NCBI GenBank assembly: GCA_014904845.1
Contig: MU119252.1
Location: forward strand, 124,001 to 188,000
DNA length: 64,000 bases
DNA from: Acephala macrosclerotiorum
Taxonomy: Eukaryota > Ascomycota > Leotiomycetes > Helotiales > Mollisiaceae
Direction of reading: 5' to 3'
Under the pieces are notes generated by a model. That model had not been told where the DNA came from. It was given only the letters and a program-made list of their open reading frames with translations, and did not search any database. Positions 11,382 through 22,703 of the stretch are shown piece after piece; position 1 is the first letter of the stretch, and every line of letters starts with the position of its first letter. Made by a program: the position numbers and the translations under genes.

Positions 11382-11642
11382 GACGGCGGAATCTGGGACA
11401 AGGATGACTATGCAAAAATCGCTCGGACTACCGAAGCATTTAAATATGCAGAGATTCTTGCCCGTGCTAGGATCTTATACCGAGGACATAGTAAAGAAGT
11501 GGACTTATATAATACCCTGCCTTCGGCTATCGATGCGGAGCGCATGCACAACGTGCGCAAGTTTATCCAACGACAACGTGGCGACGCAACTGATGCCGCC
11601 TGTGGCGAACTTGAGAATATCTCCGATGCTAAAAGAGGATAG
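11382..11642 (+). pseudogene. Orphan coding relic
   Basis: An 86-codon frame without ATG, bounded by stops, reads as real protein (GGIWDKDDYAKIARTTEAF, later PSAIDAERMHNVRKFIQRQR). I do not recognise the family. It has no promoter or start of its own and lies among decayed genes, so I treat it as an exon remnant. It might be an exon of a gene whose remainder is too eroded to see. Confidence 0.35.
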
Positions 11643-12233
11643 TTAGTAGGATACATATTATCAGCTTCAACGATCTTTAGCATGACAGAGGAATGGTACG
11701 CAACTAACGACCTAGAAATGCTGTGCTGTGATGACAGGAATGCTCATCATCTACAGACGTTGACAGTAAACCATCAACAAAGATTACCACGAGAGGACAT
11801 GGGACGAATAGCGCAGGATGTTCGAACGGCTTTCAAGCATTCCTAAAAGCGTCGACACTATCAACACAATTTTTGCTCGAAATCCGCGCCAAGAATGCCG
11901 AATGGTAATGTGCGGGGGGGTCGTGGACATCGCATTGTCGTTACGGGAGCAGTTCAAGTGAGAGATGGGGCCTCTGCGGGGTCGCTGCCGATACCTTACT
12001 GGCCATCTTTCTGGTGGTTACATGTGTAGGAAAGGTCAAAGGTCGCGAAGTTTTTGGAGAGGGGTTAGCACGTCTTCGGGCATGAGTCTCGGATCCGAGC
12101 CAAGACACACTCATCTCCGTTTCATGAGTTTCAACTTTCACTTCAGTCATCCCGCATCACTTCTCAATCATCAATGACGATGGGTACATTCAGAGCTCGG
12201 ACAAATCATTTCTATCTGTCTTGACTACTAATA
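11643..12233. other. Gene-free stretch
   Basis: No convincing coding sequence, repeat or RNA is visible between the orphan relic and the 3' end of the CorA-like gene. Confidence 0.35.
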
Positions 12234-14297
12234 TTAAGCCATCGATACTGCCCTTCTCCCTCGATGCGCCACATGAGCAGCAAACCGTCTCTTCGTACTC
12301 GTCCTCAGCCAAAACCACCATGCGACCAATGTTATTCCTGTCACGGAAGCTACGAGAACCCAGAAGATCCAAAAGTCGGAGGATATTTTGAGGTGTCCGC
12401 CTCCTGTATCTGAGAAATCTGCGTTGAAGAATTGGCTGCCGAAAATGCTCTGGAAGATGTCAATTGGGGTGTCCCAGGAGTGGAAGAGACGGACATACTG
12501 CGACTGCTGTCCCGGGGAGGAAGACGAGTGTCATAATCGCGACTGTCTTCATCGATTGACTGTCTTCTTGGAGGAGAGTGCTGTCTCGCTGGATTACGAG
12601 GTTGAAAGCCTGTCTTTCGTTAGTCTCTCTGCCAAAGCCTAGAGCGACTTCATACCAGATTGATCACGTTGCCTGCTCTTGTCTCAACAGATCTGATGCG
12701 AAGGCCCAACCCATGGAAGCTGCTGAGCAGGTACTCCAAATCTTTGTTTGTTGCAGGGATAGAAGGATGAGGCTTCTGATTTCGAAAGTGCTCCTTGTCG
12801 AATAGGTCGTTGTGAGCTGTTTGCATTGACTTGGCGGTCTCGATGATTGCTTCGCAGGCTTCTTTTAGGTGGATGACGAGCTTCATCAAGTGATGGAGTC
12901 GCACGAAGTCTACATCGTATCCTCGACTTGATCGCTTCTGCTGTGCGCTCGCGAATTCGAATATTTGCTGTCCTTGTCAGCCCAATCCGTGAGTTGTGGG
13001 GAAACAAGTCTTACCGTCTCAGTACGATTATATATCGAGATCAACTCCCACACAATACTGTCCATCTTGAGATGCAGTTCATCCAAGATGATGGCATAGA
13101 GGGTATACGGGTCGTAGAGAGCTGTCTGGACATTGTCTATGTTCTCAATGAATCGTTTCAGTCGCTCCCCGAGTTTTGGAAATGATCCGAAGCAGATCAA
13201 GGTTATGTTTCCACCATTCTTGTTCCACTTCATGAAGAATCCTCCTTGGACCCAACTTGGGTGCTGGTCTCCTGAAGTAGGATGATGGACATCGAAGAGA
13301 CTGTCGGCGGTGTCTCTCACAACGATATTCTTGCATAGGAAGTGTAGCCACGAATCTGTCTGTGTCAGTGCTATGATGGATCATTTCGCGAAAGGAAGTT
13401 AAATGACCTTGTGTGAGAACCGTATCTCGTCTCCCGAATGAGTTTGTAACACCTTGAACTCTTTCCTTTAGAAATGCGGTGGGAAATGAGAAGCTTTCGA
13501 AAATATCTCGAAGTCCGTGAAGATTCGTCGGATTTGGCTCATCGATGCTTGTGAATCTGATGTGCATTAGCCTCGGACAGATGCGTCTTATCATTTAATT
13601 CTCACATTATCCTGATTGCACAGGACGGCCTCTACATCCCGTCTCAGCGCATCACCATACTTAAGTGGATTGATGAGTTACCTTATGCAATTCTCTCACT
13701 TCAATTGTTGGGATACAGTGGGAAGAAAGTCTTGAACCTCCATTTCGCCATCTCAACGTTGGCTCGGTATTTCCTAGTCCCCGAATTAGCACTCTGCTAA
13801 CTCCGTGCAATGCTCACAAACCTATTGCGGGACTTTCCAATAGCTTGATTCTATAATTCACATTCCGATATTCGTTCACATCCTCCTTGTCAACGAGATT
13901 AAAGAAGTCATCAATATGTGATTGAGCTTCGAGTGGATCGCACATAATGAAGTTAATACCTTCACTTGGTGCTATTTCTGCTTTAAAGTATGAGAATGAA
14001 GTCCCAGCAGGGATACAGAACTGAATTTTGTGGGCATTATTATGTCTTGTTCAGCTCCTCGATATCTAATGCTCCACCTACCCCTCCAAATAGGGGTTCA
14101 TGGCTATGTCTTGCTGGAGACTGTGGCGCATACAACATGGCAGATGCTGGAATTACCAGGGCCCTGAAACGATTCGCGATTCGGCAGCGCATCGCCGGTG
14201 CGCCACATCTGCACCTGCTGGATGCAGGTACCACACCTTTTTCTGTGGGCCACCGGCGCGTAGCCTGGCCTTGAGACCTCATTGGGGGCACTGTCAA
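12234..14297 (-). CDS. CorA-like membrane protein (fungal Mg2+ transporter-like family)
   Basis: Nine exons can be joined in one frame: 14297-14082, 14020-13822, 13791-13682, 13631-13606, 13556-13408, 13355-13015, 12967-12656, 12609-12499 and 12449-12234. The total is 1,680 nt, 559 aa. Several donors are strong (GTAGGT, GTGAGA, GTAAGA, GTATGT) and all introns are about 30-62 nt. The N-terminal part carries DDFFNLVDKEDVNEYRN and the middle SWLHFLCKNIV and ITLICFGSFPKLGERL. The helical part VRLHHLMKLVIHLKEACEAI is followed by two C-terminal membrane segments (MTLVFLPGTAVASIF and DFWIFWVLVASVTGITLVAW) of the CorA type. The canonical GMN loop is replaced by FGSQFF, as often in this fungal group, so magnesium transport is not certain. 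The first about 72 residues are the least supported. Confidence 0.78.
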
Positions 14298-15272
14298 GAA
14301 AGTTCCCGTCCCAGAAGACCTGTTTTTAGACCCAACATTTCATTCCTTATCAAATCCCCAGTCTTTGCGATATCTTCAAGAGAGTGAAGTGAGTACTCTC
14401 GACTTCCGAATCAGATACGATCGAGCGATGAAGCCAATTCGATGCTTTGTCTTGTCCTCAAACAAAGATTCTCGGGTGGCAACCATGCTACTGATCCAAA
14501 TACATATCCTAAGTTGCGGCTCCTACCTTCAGACATGTCAAGTAAAGTTGTGATGAGACATGCATCCAAGCCACTTTTTCATCAAAGTTCCCCTGAAAAT
14601 TCACGATCAATTGACTCATCTTGAGATGTGTACCGCTTGATTTTCGAGCCTCCCGTGAAATCCCAGGCTTTTTGGTAATGTTTACTTTTTCCCTCCATGC
14701 TTGAACCCGCCTTCAATGCTCCCACACAGCCTCGTTTGAGGTTTGCCCTATGAGATCGTGAGGCAGTAAAATATCTAAAAGCCTCAAACCATGCGAATTG
14801 GGGTGTGGATAGAGGTTTGGGATAGCAGTTGGACGCCCCGTTTATGCCCAGATGTTTTGTCCGGGCGCCTCAATATTGTTTTTCTGATGAGAGGTTACAG
14901 GTTCAGCTGACTTCTCCTTGGCGAGCGGAATAGGGGAGCGAGGCTGATATTCTATTCTTCGTGGGCAGCATGAGGGAGCATAAAGGGAAGTCGCTCCTTG
15001 AGAGGGGAGTTGTCTCCACTCTTTGGTAGATCTTCAGGACATCAACCAAAACTTGACATCTCCTTGCCCGAAAAAATTCTCCCAGGAATGGTACGCCGAT
15101 CCTCCTACGCACAAGCACACTTGCTAACTTCTCAGTCGACTCGAAATCATAGACCTCATGGCGGAGGATATGTTCGTGGTCAGGGCCGTCATGCACAAAT
15201 CAGCCCTCTCTCACCTCTGCATACCCCGGACTTGAACGAGCTTCACGCTACTCCTGTCAGTATGCTCCCATC
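14298..15272. other. Divergent intergenic region
   Basis: The region lies between the 5' end of the minus-strand CorA-like gene and the plus-strand HET-like membrane protein gene, so both promoters should be here. No gene, repeat or RNA is recognisable. Confidence 0.4.
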
Positions 15273-18200
15273 ATGAATCACCCCGGGCTAACATTGAGGC
15301 AGGCTCAATACGAGATGCCCGCTGGAGGCTCTTACGAAGTGGCAGAGATGCCAAGTGACTATGTCACTCGACCTGTCGAGATGAAAGTCATGCAGCAGCA
15401 GCAGCAGCAGCAGCACGTTGTCCAGCAGCCAGTCCAACAGCTACCTGTAAGGACGTACCCAGAAGGCTCATGGCAGGATGCTGACCTTCAGACATTTCAT
15501 CCAAACCCCTTTGTGCAGCATGAGATCCCCCAAGAGGAAGACTATCAGGATCAAAAGATCTACTCGAACCCGAATCCCTACCCAGACTCAAAAGTCTACC
15601 CTGAACCCAGGATTTCATACCTGCAAAGAAATGATTCTCTGTCCAAAGGGTCTTTGTCAAAAGTGGTGGGTACTTCTTCGAGACTTCCTGACGACATCGC
15701 TGATCTGTCTTAGAACAGCCGTTGGGGCGGGAGCTCTGTCTCCACCAAAGCTCAGCGCGAGATTGCTATTACAATTGATCACCCCCCATCTTATTCCAAT
15801 GTTAGTGGTCCATAATCCATACACAGACCCAGATCGTACTGACGCCCGCATAGTTCCTCAATACCAGGCCCAAGACCCGAGTTCGAAAGCCTCAAAAAGG
15901 CAGATGGAACATCTTCAGTCCCGGCTCCTCGTGGCGCTGGATGAAGAGCCCACATGTTTTTAAACACCCCAGCATCAAATCTGTCTCCAAGCAACGCTAC
16001 CGTCATCGGGACAGCATGGCCCGAGTCATGCGTCGTCCAGCTGCAGAACGGTCCCTCGATGCAAACGGTGGATACCTCACGAAAATGCTCGTGCAAACCG
16101 TGGACGAGATCTACAACGGACCTCCAACCCAACATTCCTGGAGACGAACATACATTCGCAAAATTGGTCCCATCATGCTACGAGCTGCGTATTGGCCTTT
16201 CAAACGTGTGCCAATCGATTCTGAGGAACTGACAGCAGATGATAAACTGGCGATCGCGCTTAGATGGCTTCCCGCTTGTCTTGCTTTGTTCTTCGTTTTA
16301 CCTTGGCCCAAGCCGAGAGGTCCCACGACTGAGGGTTACAAGTACCACCCATTTCCGTATAAGTACTGGGGCACCTGCAAGGTTGCTCGTAACGCCAAGG
16401 AAGACACCAAGACTTCGCGAGCGCTACATTGGAGTGTCTCGAGTGAAGATCCTCAAGGCGAGAGAATCTTGCGCCCGAGATATCTCATGTTTCTCAACAG
16501 TCCGGGAAAGGAAGGAATGCATGGGTCTTCTTGCATGAAAGATGAAGAGTGGAATGCAGTGCAGAATGATGCGAGCAAGAAGAACTTACCTTACCTCTTC
16601 GTCGCTTACACTGTCGCTCACTTCGACGACGAGGATCTAGACACACTGCATGACATCGCCGAGGTTGCTACTCGTCGTGCCGGGCTCTCGGCATACTGGG
16701 TTGGATGCAGCTGCATGCCTGAGGATGACAATATTGAAGAAGATGTCTACCGCATCAACGACGTTATCCGAGGTGCTCACGCTCTCGTGATCGCTGTCGG
16801 CAACAAAAAAGGCGATCTCAGACCCAAAGACACCAGTGCTCTTCTTCATGAATGGGGAAGCCGTATGTGGACATTCCCCGAAGCACTCTTGAGCCCCAAC
16901 GAGAAGCACGTCGAGATCTACACCCGAGGACACGACCTCAATCGCCCTCTGGTCATCGCCAAGAAAGACCTCCCAGGCTGGGTATGGGAAGACGCGGATA
17001 CTTCGAGACAGATCATGGATCACTTCACGGGGTCCTTGATGTTGAGTCGAATCGAGCTTGTTAATCTTGGTATCAAGTGTCTTCATACCAGGCAGACGAC
17101 AGCTTATCTTCAGGGAGATATGGTGTATGCTCTGATGGGATTGTTGAGGAGGAGACCGATGGTTGATCGGACGGATTCGGAGTTCCAAGCCCTTGCTCGA
17201 TTGAGCTTGGCGAATGATAGTGATTGTCTGCTAGAGAGATTGCTCTGCTTTGCTCCGAAAAGTTATGATGAGAAGTGGTTGACGGCCAAAGATGCTTGGG
17301 ACGTCAATTTGTGGGACAGTAAGTTTTGGAATATGCTGTTGTCGCAGTAATTTTGCTAACTACGGGACAGTCTACCCTTCTTGTCAGGTTGCAGGTGTGG
17401 GGGAGACTGATACCGTCATTCTTGATGGATGTCGCTCAGCAGCTATCCACTGGGATGGATTCCGGCCTGTGGAAGTCGCTCGATATGATTCTTGGAAACG
17501 ATTCTTCGCACGAATTATCGTTAGATCTTCATCTATCTTGAGTAAGTCCTAAATCATGACTTTTAAATCAGATTCTTAAGCACGAACTAATTCTGCATAG
17601 TCATTATTAGCGCTTATCTCCTCTCATCAAATTCTGGCATTGGCATTCCTCTCCTCAAACGACAAATCAGTCCCTCCTATGACCCTAGCGGCACTTCTTC
17701 CTCCTCCACAGACTTCAGCACAGCATCATCTTCATCCGGCTCGACCGGTCCTTCACCCGCCACCGTTGGTGCCGCATTTCTCCTTCTAATTGGCCTCACG
17801 ACTTGGCTCGCCTCCCCCTACCTCGTCAAAATCATGTACGGCGGCAAATTCTGGAACCAACAAGCCTGGCTCTTCGGCTTCGAAGGTCACCTCGACATCG
17901 GCACCATCGAAAACCTTATATTCGGGTACAACATGTCTCGACTCTCCTGGTCTCCCTCCTCATCTCCTCTTTCCCGTCATTCCGTCAACGTACATGGCGA
18001 ATGGGAAGGTCGGGATCCTACCGATGATCCTGAAATCGAGGAGAAGGTTAGAAAAGCCAAGACGGCGAAGATGGGAGAGATGAGAATTTTCACGATTGTG
18101 GATACGTATACGATGACTGTCACATTGATTGAGGCGATAAGGCCACCGGTGATGGTACTGATCTGTGCGAGTGAAGGGGGGATGCAGAGGGCGGTGGCTT

Positions 18201-18346
18201 GTAGTTATGAGTGGAGGACTGGGACGCTTTATAAGGAATGTGTTATGAGGATGGAGACCCAGGTGTTGGGGAGGATGGAGAGGATTGGGAGGGTTAATTT
18301 TGGGTTCTTTAGGCCTAAGGATAATGGGTTGGGGTATCAGGTTTGA
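15273..18346 (+). CDS. HET-like domain multi-pass membrane protein
   Basis: Five exons (15273-15665, 15714-15800, 15854-17318, 17371-17541, 17601-18346) give 2,862 nt and 953 aa. Introns have clear signals, for example GTTAGT with branch CTGAC and GTAAGT with branch GCTAAC. Residues about 1-150 are polar with a Gln run. A hydrophobic segment (RWLPACLALFFVLPW) precedes a conserved cytoplasmic region starting YKYWGTCKVARNA. Inside it, AYWVGCSCMPEDDNIEEDVY, VIRGAHALVIAVG and WGSRMWTFPEALL mirror the successive motifs of the HET (heterokaryon incompatibility) domain in diverged form. Exons 4-5 add further membrane segments (AAFLLLIGLTTWL) and a conserved tail (FTIVDTYTMTVTLIEA, SEGGMQRAV). The protein may take part in non-self or stress signalling at a membrane, by analogy only. 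Confidence 0.85.
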
Positions 18347-18980
18347 GGTGGGGACTCGGAATTGGCTTGGGGTATTGGCGTTCTCGTATGTCTTTGGTAC
18401 TTCGCGGGGCTTGGGAAAACCTGGAGTGTGTTAGGCCATTGGGTCTGGTAGTTCATTCTCTCCTTGGTTCTTGGTCGAACTTTAAGCACGTGTATTTTAT
18501 TCCTTCGAGAGGCGAGCAAGGTATCGGTCCTCCTGAAGAGCAAAGAGTATATTATGATTTTTGTGCCTGTATATTCTTCATATGACACAGTCAATCGTTT
18601 TACACATGGGTCATTCAAATTAAAGCCACGAGAAATAAGGCACGATTTGATATTATCTCTCGCATATTGTAGGGAACCTCCCATCCTTCGGCGCCCAAGT
18701 CCTAAAGAGCCTGGGACTTTCAGAATCTTGCTGCTGAAAGTCATAAAGTTTTGCCAAAACACATGGTCGGGCTAGCTTCGGAGCAAGGCATCCTCGCGTA
18801 GAATCTCCCCTTTTCCATCGGCTTCAACTCACCTCCATATTTCCTCTTTCGGTTAGTTCCTCTCCATCTCATCCGCAGCCTCACAATCTATCTATATAGA
18901 TTGACATAAACAAAAATTTTCACATCGCCAACAGAAAACACTAGTCATTGAATCACCAGGACGAGTTACCTGCCCGCCTA
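18347..18980. other. Intergenic region, no gene seen
   Basis: 3' flank of the HET-like gene. Short frames occur on both strands but show neither conserved motifs nor splice support. Confidence 0.35.
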
Positions 18981-19166
18981 GGCCAACAATGGCCATTCGA
19001 ATTGGGTGGATTGTGTCCCCTGCCTCCTCCACCTCCTTGAAAGTAAACCCTTGCACGACTAGGGTTTCTTACACCGACGCCCGCGAGTGGGCGTCGGCGG
19101 TTCTTTTGTGTCTTTTTTGAAGTTGCGCCTTTCTGTCAGAAGGCGAGTCGGTTTTTTTTTTTTTTT
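18981..19166 (+). ncRNA. Candidate structured RNA: four stem-loops and a T15 terminator
   Basis: Four inverted repeats follow one another on the plus strand: GGCCA/TGGCC (18981-18994), AAACCCT/AGGGTTT (19045-19067), a perfect 9-bp stem CCGACGCCC/GGGCGTCGG with a 6-nt loop (19074-19097), and CGCCTT/AAGGCG extended by CTG/CAG (19126-19145). A T6 run follows the third and a T15 run (19152-19166) the fourth. RNA polymerase III stops at T runs, so a short pol III transcript is conceivable; a partial B-box-like TTCGAAT is at about 18995-19003. There is no match to U1, U2, U4, U5, U6, SRP or RNase P core motifs that I can recall. It could instead be the 3' UTR of a neighbour. Confidence 0.35.
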
Positions 19167-19260
19167 GGGAATCTTTTCAAGTTTTTCTCACCGTTAACTT
19201 TGGTCTACTCTTACAAAAACAGATGCATATTCTCGACCCTAACTCCAAAACTCCTCAACC

Positions 19261-20389
19261 TCACGGAACAACCACAGCCGCCTTATCTCCACCACTTCCT
19301 GCATACTCTGCCGCCCTATCAAACCCCTCCCTCCACTCCTCCAAGGCAAATTTATCAACCTTCTGCCCACCCAACTTCAACAATTCCATTTCAACCGTCC
19401 GAACCAAACCCCTAACATCCTTCCTCTCGTACATCCACTCCCCTCTCAACTGTAGATCTCGACTCACAACTGCTTTGATTGGAATCATAATCTAATCATT
19501 TAATCCTCCCATGAAACTCACTCTTCCACCTTTCCTCAACCATAGTATACAGCTTTTGAAATAAGTTGAGAAAGCAGCGGAGGAGAAATGTCGAGGTATG
19601 CGTCGATGCGCCCGAATGCTTGGAGAGCTTTGAGATCGGTTGGGACGTCGTTGGCTAGTTGGACACATTCGACTCGCTCGGGGTGAGAGGATTTTGAAGC
19701 GAGGGTCTTGAGAGCTTCGAGATTTCGGCCAAGTGCGATAACTCGAGCTCCCATGGCAAGAGCACATTTCATTGCTGCGGAGTCGAAGGCCCCAGCTGCA
19801 GGGGCGACGATGATTGTTTCTCCTGGTTGGAGACTGATATCTTTCAGCCCACCATATGGGACGAGAAGTCTGGTCGAAGTCAGTTTCACATATCTTCGGA
19901 AACTTGCAGAGAGGTACTTGCCTTGACAAATCCTGCAAATCTTCCGCAATGCGGTACCCGAGATTTGAGACCAAAAGGTCTTCATTTAAAGGGTAACAAT
20001 TCTCAAGCGGAACCTCTCATAAGTATTTTACTCTCCTCGGTATGCCCCTCATGAATACCAAACAAAAATGCTGCCTCCTCATCATCTCTTCCTCTTATGA
20101 AACTATCGATGAAAACAAGTTGCCCTGGTTTCAAGATGACTGCGTCTGTTCCTGCGGCTGCGATTCTGCCGATGGCGCTCGTTCCGATTACAAGTGGCAA
20201 AGGGAGAGGATATGGTCGAGCTCCGGAGTAGATGTGCTTGCTGTAGGAGATGATGTTCGCCGCTTCGACTCTGACGATTGTGTTTCTGGGCTTGGGTTGA
20301 GGTGTGGGTATTGTTTTGATTTCTGGACCGTCGGCTCGGGAGGTAAGGACGCGGGCGCGGTGTGTTTTTGGAATTTCTTGAGAAGTCAT
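19261..20389 (-). pseudogene. Broken quinone oxidoreductase / zinc-independent alcohol dehydrogenase
   Basis: The N-terminal part starts at ATG 20389 (MTSQEIPKTHRARV) and has the GroES-like region (PLPLPLVIGTSAIGRIAAAG). The frame breaks at about 20003 after KILMR; the following text VPLENCYPLNEDLLVSNLGY continues the family but in another frame, and the short stretch expected between them is missing. A possible GC-AG intron at about 19922-19869 leads to the nucleotide-binding part (GETIIVAPAAGAFDSAAMK, ALAMGARVIALGR, IDAYLDISPP). A one-base loss at about 19563 shifts the frame before YFKSCILWLRKGGRVSFMGG, and an in-frame TAG at about 19491 precedes the last part (MIPIKAVVSRDLQLRGEWMY), which ends at 19261. 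With two frameshifts, one stop and a deletion, the gene is very likely dead. Confidence 0.8.
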
Positions 20390-22040
20390 TTTTGGTTGCC
20401 CCTTGTTAAGTCCGAGATGCAACATCGGGCTGTCGGCTCCGATACGCGCGTCGCCCCCTATTCGTCTCGCTTGGGGAACCAAGCGAGAATGCTTCGAACC
20501 ACAGCGCTGCGCATGCCGGAAGGGAATGAAATTCTCAAAGGCACAGCAATATGCAATCTCGAAGCGGGTAATGATGCAGTTTCAAAGGCTTCATAATTTG
20601 CCTCCCCGTTCATTGTTGCAGCACTCTTTGCTCTCAGATAAACCCACCAAACACAACACCAATAAGCAAAACGCAAGTCATAAGCTTCGACACAGTCATC
20701 ACATTGGCTTCCGAAGGCTGCGTATCCCCATTTGAGAGACATGCCACGCCAGGCACACTCGCATCTCGCATGCACGCAGTCTAGAAATAGCTTCGTGCCG
20801 TCGGCCATGTTAATAACGTTGTAATAGCTGGTTATCATTAGCCTTTGGGAATTGCGATTTCAATACAATGCTAGAAGTGAAGCTTGGTTTGTGCTAAGGC
20901 GAATCGATTGAGCATCGGCGATGTGACAAAGTTGGCAGAACGTGTAGGGAACACAATCAACTCATTCATAATTACAACCAGCTAGAGAAGTATAATTGTT
21001 TGACACCAGTTTGCCACTATCGCTGATCGCAGTCCAATTCGTCAAAGAAGTAGGAACGATGTTGTTCGTAGTCTGATTACAGCATGTGTGAAGAAGGAGA
21101 GTGGCATTGGAATAAAATTAGAATACGGTACAAGATGAGCTGTTAGTGTGGCTAGCGAGGATCCATGGTGGTCGAGTTTGCGGGACAGGTAGACTTCCAG
21201 AGGAACAAATGTTAAGAGGAAAAAAGGGCGCAAAAGTTTCATGAAAAGATTTAAGCTTTGCTACCTCAACAAACCTCTTGTATTCATCACGTAAACCCCT
21301 AGCTTTGTTCTAAAATTCACTGCCAATCAAAGCAGCGATAATGTGCGTTTTGTTCTGCGTTGAGGTCCGAATCAATGAGATGATAAGCTGAAGGTTTGGC
21401 ATTGCACCTGCACCTCTTCAGGCTCGGGATCTTTGTGCGGCGTGGAACTTTCCGCTATGGGGCTTTGAAAACAAACTAGAATATCAGGAGCGAATAAGAG
21501 TGAGAGCGAGCTTAGACTTACGGCAGGAATAGGAGGAACGAGCCGGAAGAGCAAATTATGACACGTGACTATCACGAGTAAATTTCAGATGTGCAGCTCG
21601 TGGACGAGAGAGAATATATTTCAAGTAAATCAAAAAGTAGAAAGAAGCCAAAAAGCGGATTGGGAGAAAGAGAGGGCGGCGATGGAACGCTCGAGTACTG
21701 CAACTTGATACGCTCTACCATGCCGTAAAAGCCTCTGGAAGTGCGAGAGAGGAGTAAATGGTCGAATTGGGACTTTCGTGAATATCATGAAAGGTATCTA
21801 TGTTTCTATGAAACAGTATGAATTAGATTTGTTCTTAATACAAAACAGTTGCTGCAAGCAAGAAAGCAGAGTTAAAGGGGGGTCCTCGGTGTTATGTAGC
21901 CTTCCGAACTAGGCTAAGCTCCTTTGAGACAAGGCTGAATCGCCTTGTTATCGCTTCCATCCTCCTAAGACCTCTCCTCATTCACGACACAACAAACCAT
22001 CACTTCAGAAAACTTCCTAGAATATCATCTGCTCTTCAAG
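20390..22040. other. 1.65-kb gene-free stretch
   Basis: A Cys-rich minus-strand frame of 126 codons (20838-20458) is the only notable open frame; it has no recognisable motif and no good start. The rest shows no coding signal, repeat or RNA. The last 100 bp lead to the 2EXR gene. Confidence 0.4.
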
Positions 22041-22703
22041 ATGGACGCGTTCAACACCTTCGAGCTGTTCACCCAGCTCCCCTCGGAGCTTCGAATCAAA
22101 ATCTGGAAGCATACCTTCCCAGAACCCCGCGTTGTATCCGTCCGATTCAACCGCGCCGTCTCACAATATACTTCCACGTCTGCACCACCAGCTCTCGTCC
22201 ACGTCTGCACCGAATCGCGTTCCCTCTTCCTCGAAACCTACACGAAGCTCATCCTCTCTCCAAAATACGATTCTGCCGTCTTCCTCGACTTCACGCGCGA
22301 TACTCTCTACTTCGACAGCTTAGACTGCTCTCCCGACGGCGATTTATCTCTCGATTTAGCTTCAAGCCCACATCGCGACCGAATATTGTATTGTGCAATT
22401 GATTCACAACTATGGGAGGTGTTAAGGGTATTCAGATATGATTCATTGAGTGAAGTTAGGTTGATGCCGAGCCTGAAGACTGTGGCTTTGGTTATGTCGA
22501 GGGATCATGATAGAGGATTGCACCAGAGGACTGTTGATGTCGATGGCCACCAGAGCATTTTTGTCGATGCAGATACAAATACGGTTGGAGGAGAGATAAG
22601 GCATGTGCATTGGTACGTGGAGAGCCTGCGGTGGGAGTTGAAGCATGGTCTGGAAAAGCATCGGACGATCAATCCTCCACATGTGCAAATGTGGCTTTGG
22701 TAA
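22041..22703 (+). CDS. 2EXR domain protein
   Basis: A single-exon gene of 220 aa. The 2EXR motif opens at about residue 10 (LFTQLPSELRIKIWKHTF, then EPRVV). It is followed by the usual features of the family: an ALVHVCTESRSLFLETY segment and a strand-rich region with FLDFTRDTLYFDS. This domain is greatly expanded in leotiomycetes and other ascomycetes and looks distantly F-box-like at its start, but its function is unknown. The ATG sits in a good context (CAAGATGG). No signal peptide or membrane segment is visible. Confidence 0.85.
   Translation: MDAFNTFELFTQLPSELRIKIWKHTFPEPRVVSVRFNRAVSQYTSTSAPPALVHVCTESRSLFLETYTKLILSPKYDSAVFLDFTRDTLYFDSLDCSPDGDLSLDLASSPHRDRILYCAIDSQLWEVLRVFRYDSLSEVRLMPSLKTVALVMSRDHDRGLHQRTVDVDGHQSIFVDADTNTVGGEIRHVHWYVESLRWELKHGLEKHRTINPPHVQMWLW

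Noticed and set aside
13600..13690. Apparent frameshifts in the CorA-like gene
   Set aside because: Two ordinary introns of 50 and 49 nt around a 26-nt exon restore the frame fully, giving 1,680 nt in nine exons.
19074..19117. Bacterial-type intrinsic terminator (GC-rich hairpin plus T run)
   Set aside because: The DNA is clearly nuclear fungal, with spliced genes on both sides; a pol III or UTR role is more sensible.
20458..20838. 126-codon Cys-rich minus-strand ORF
   Set aside because: Poor start, no motif, no intron signals; the composition looks accidental.
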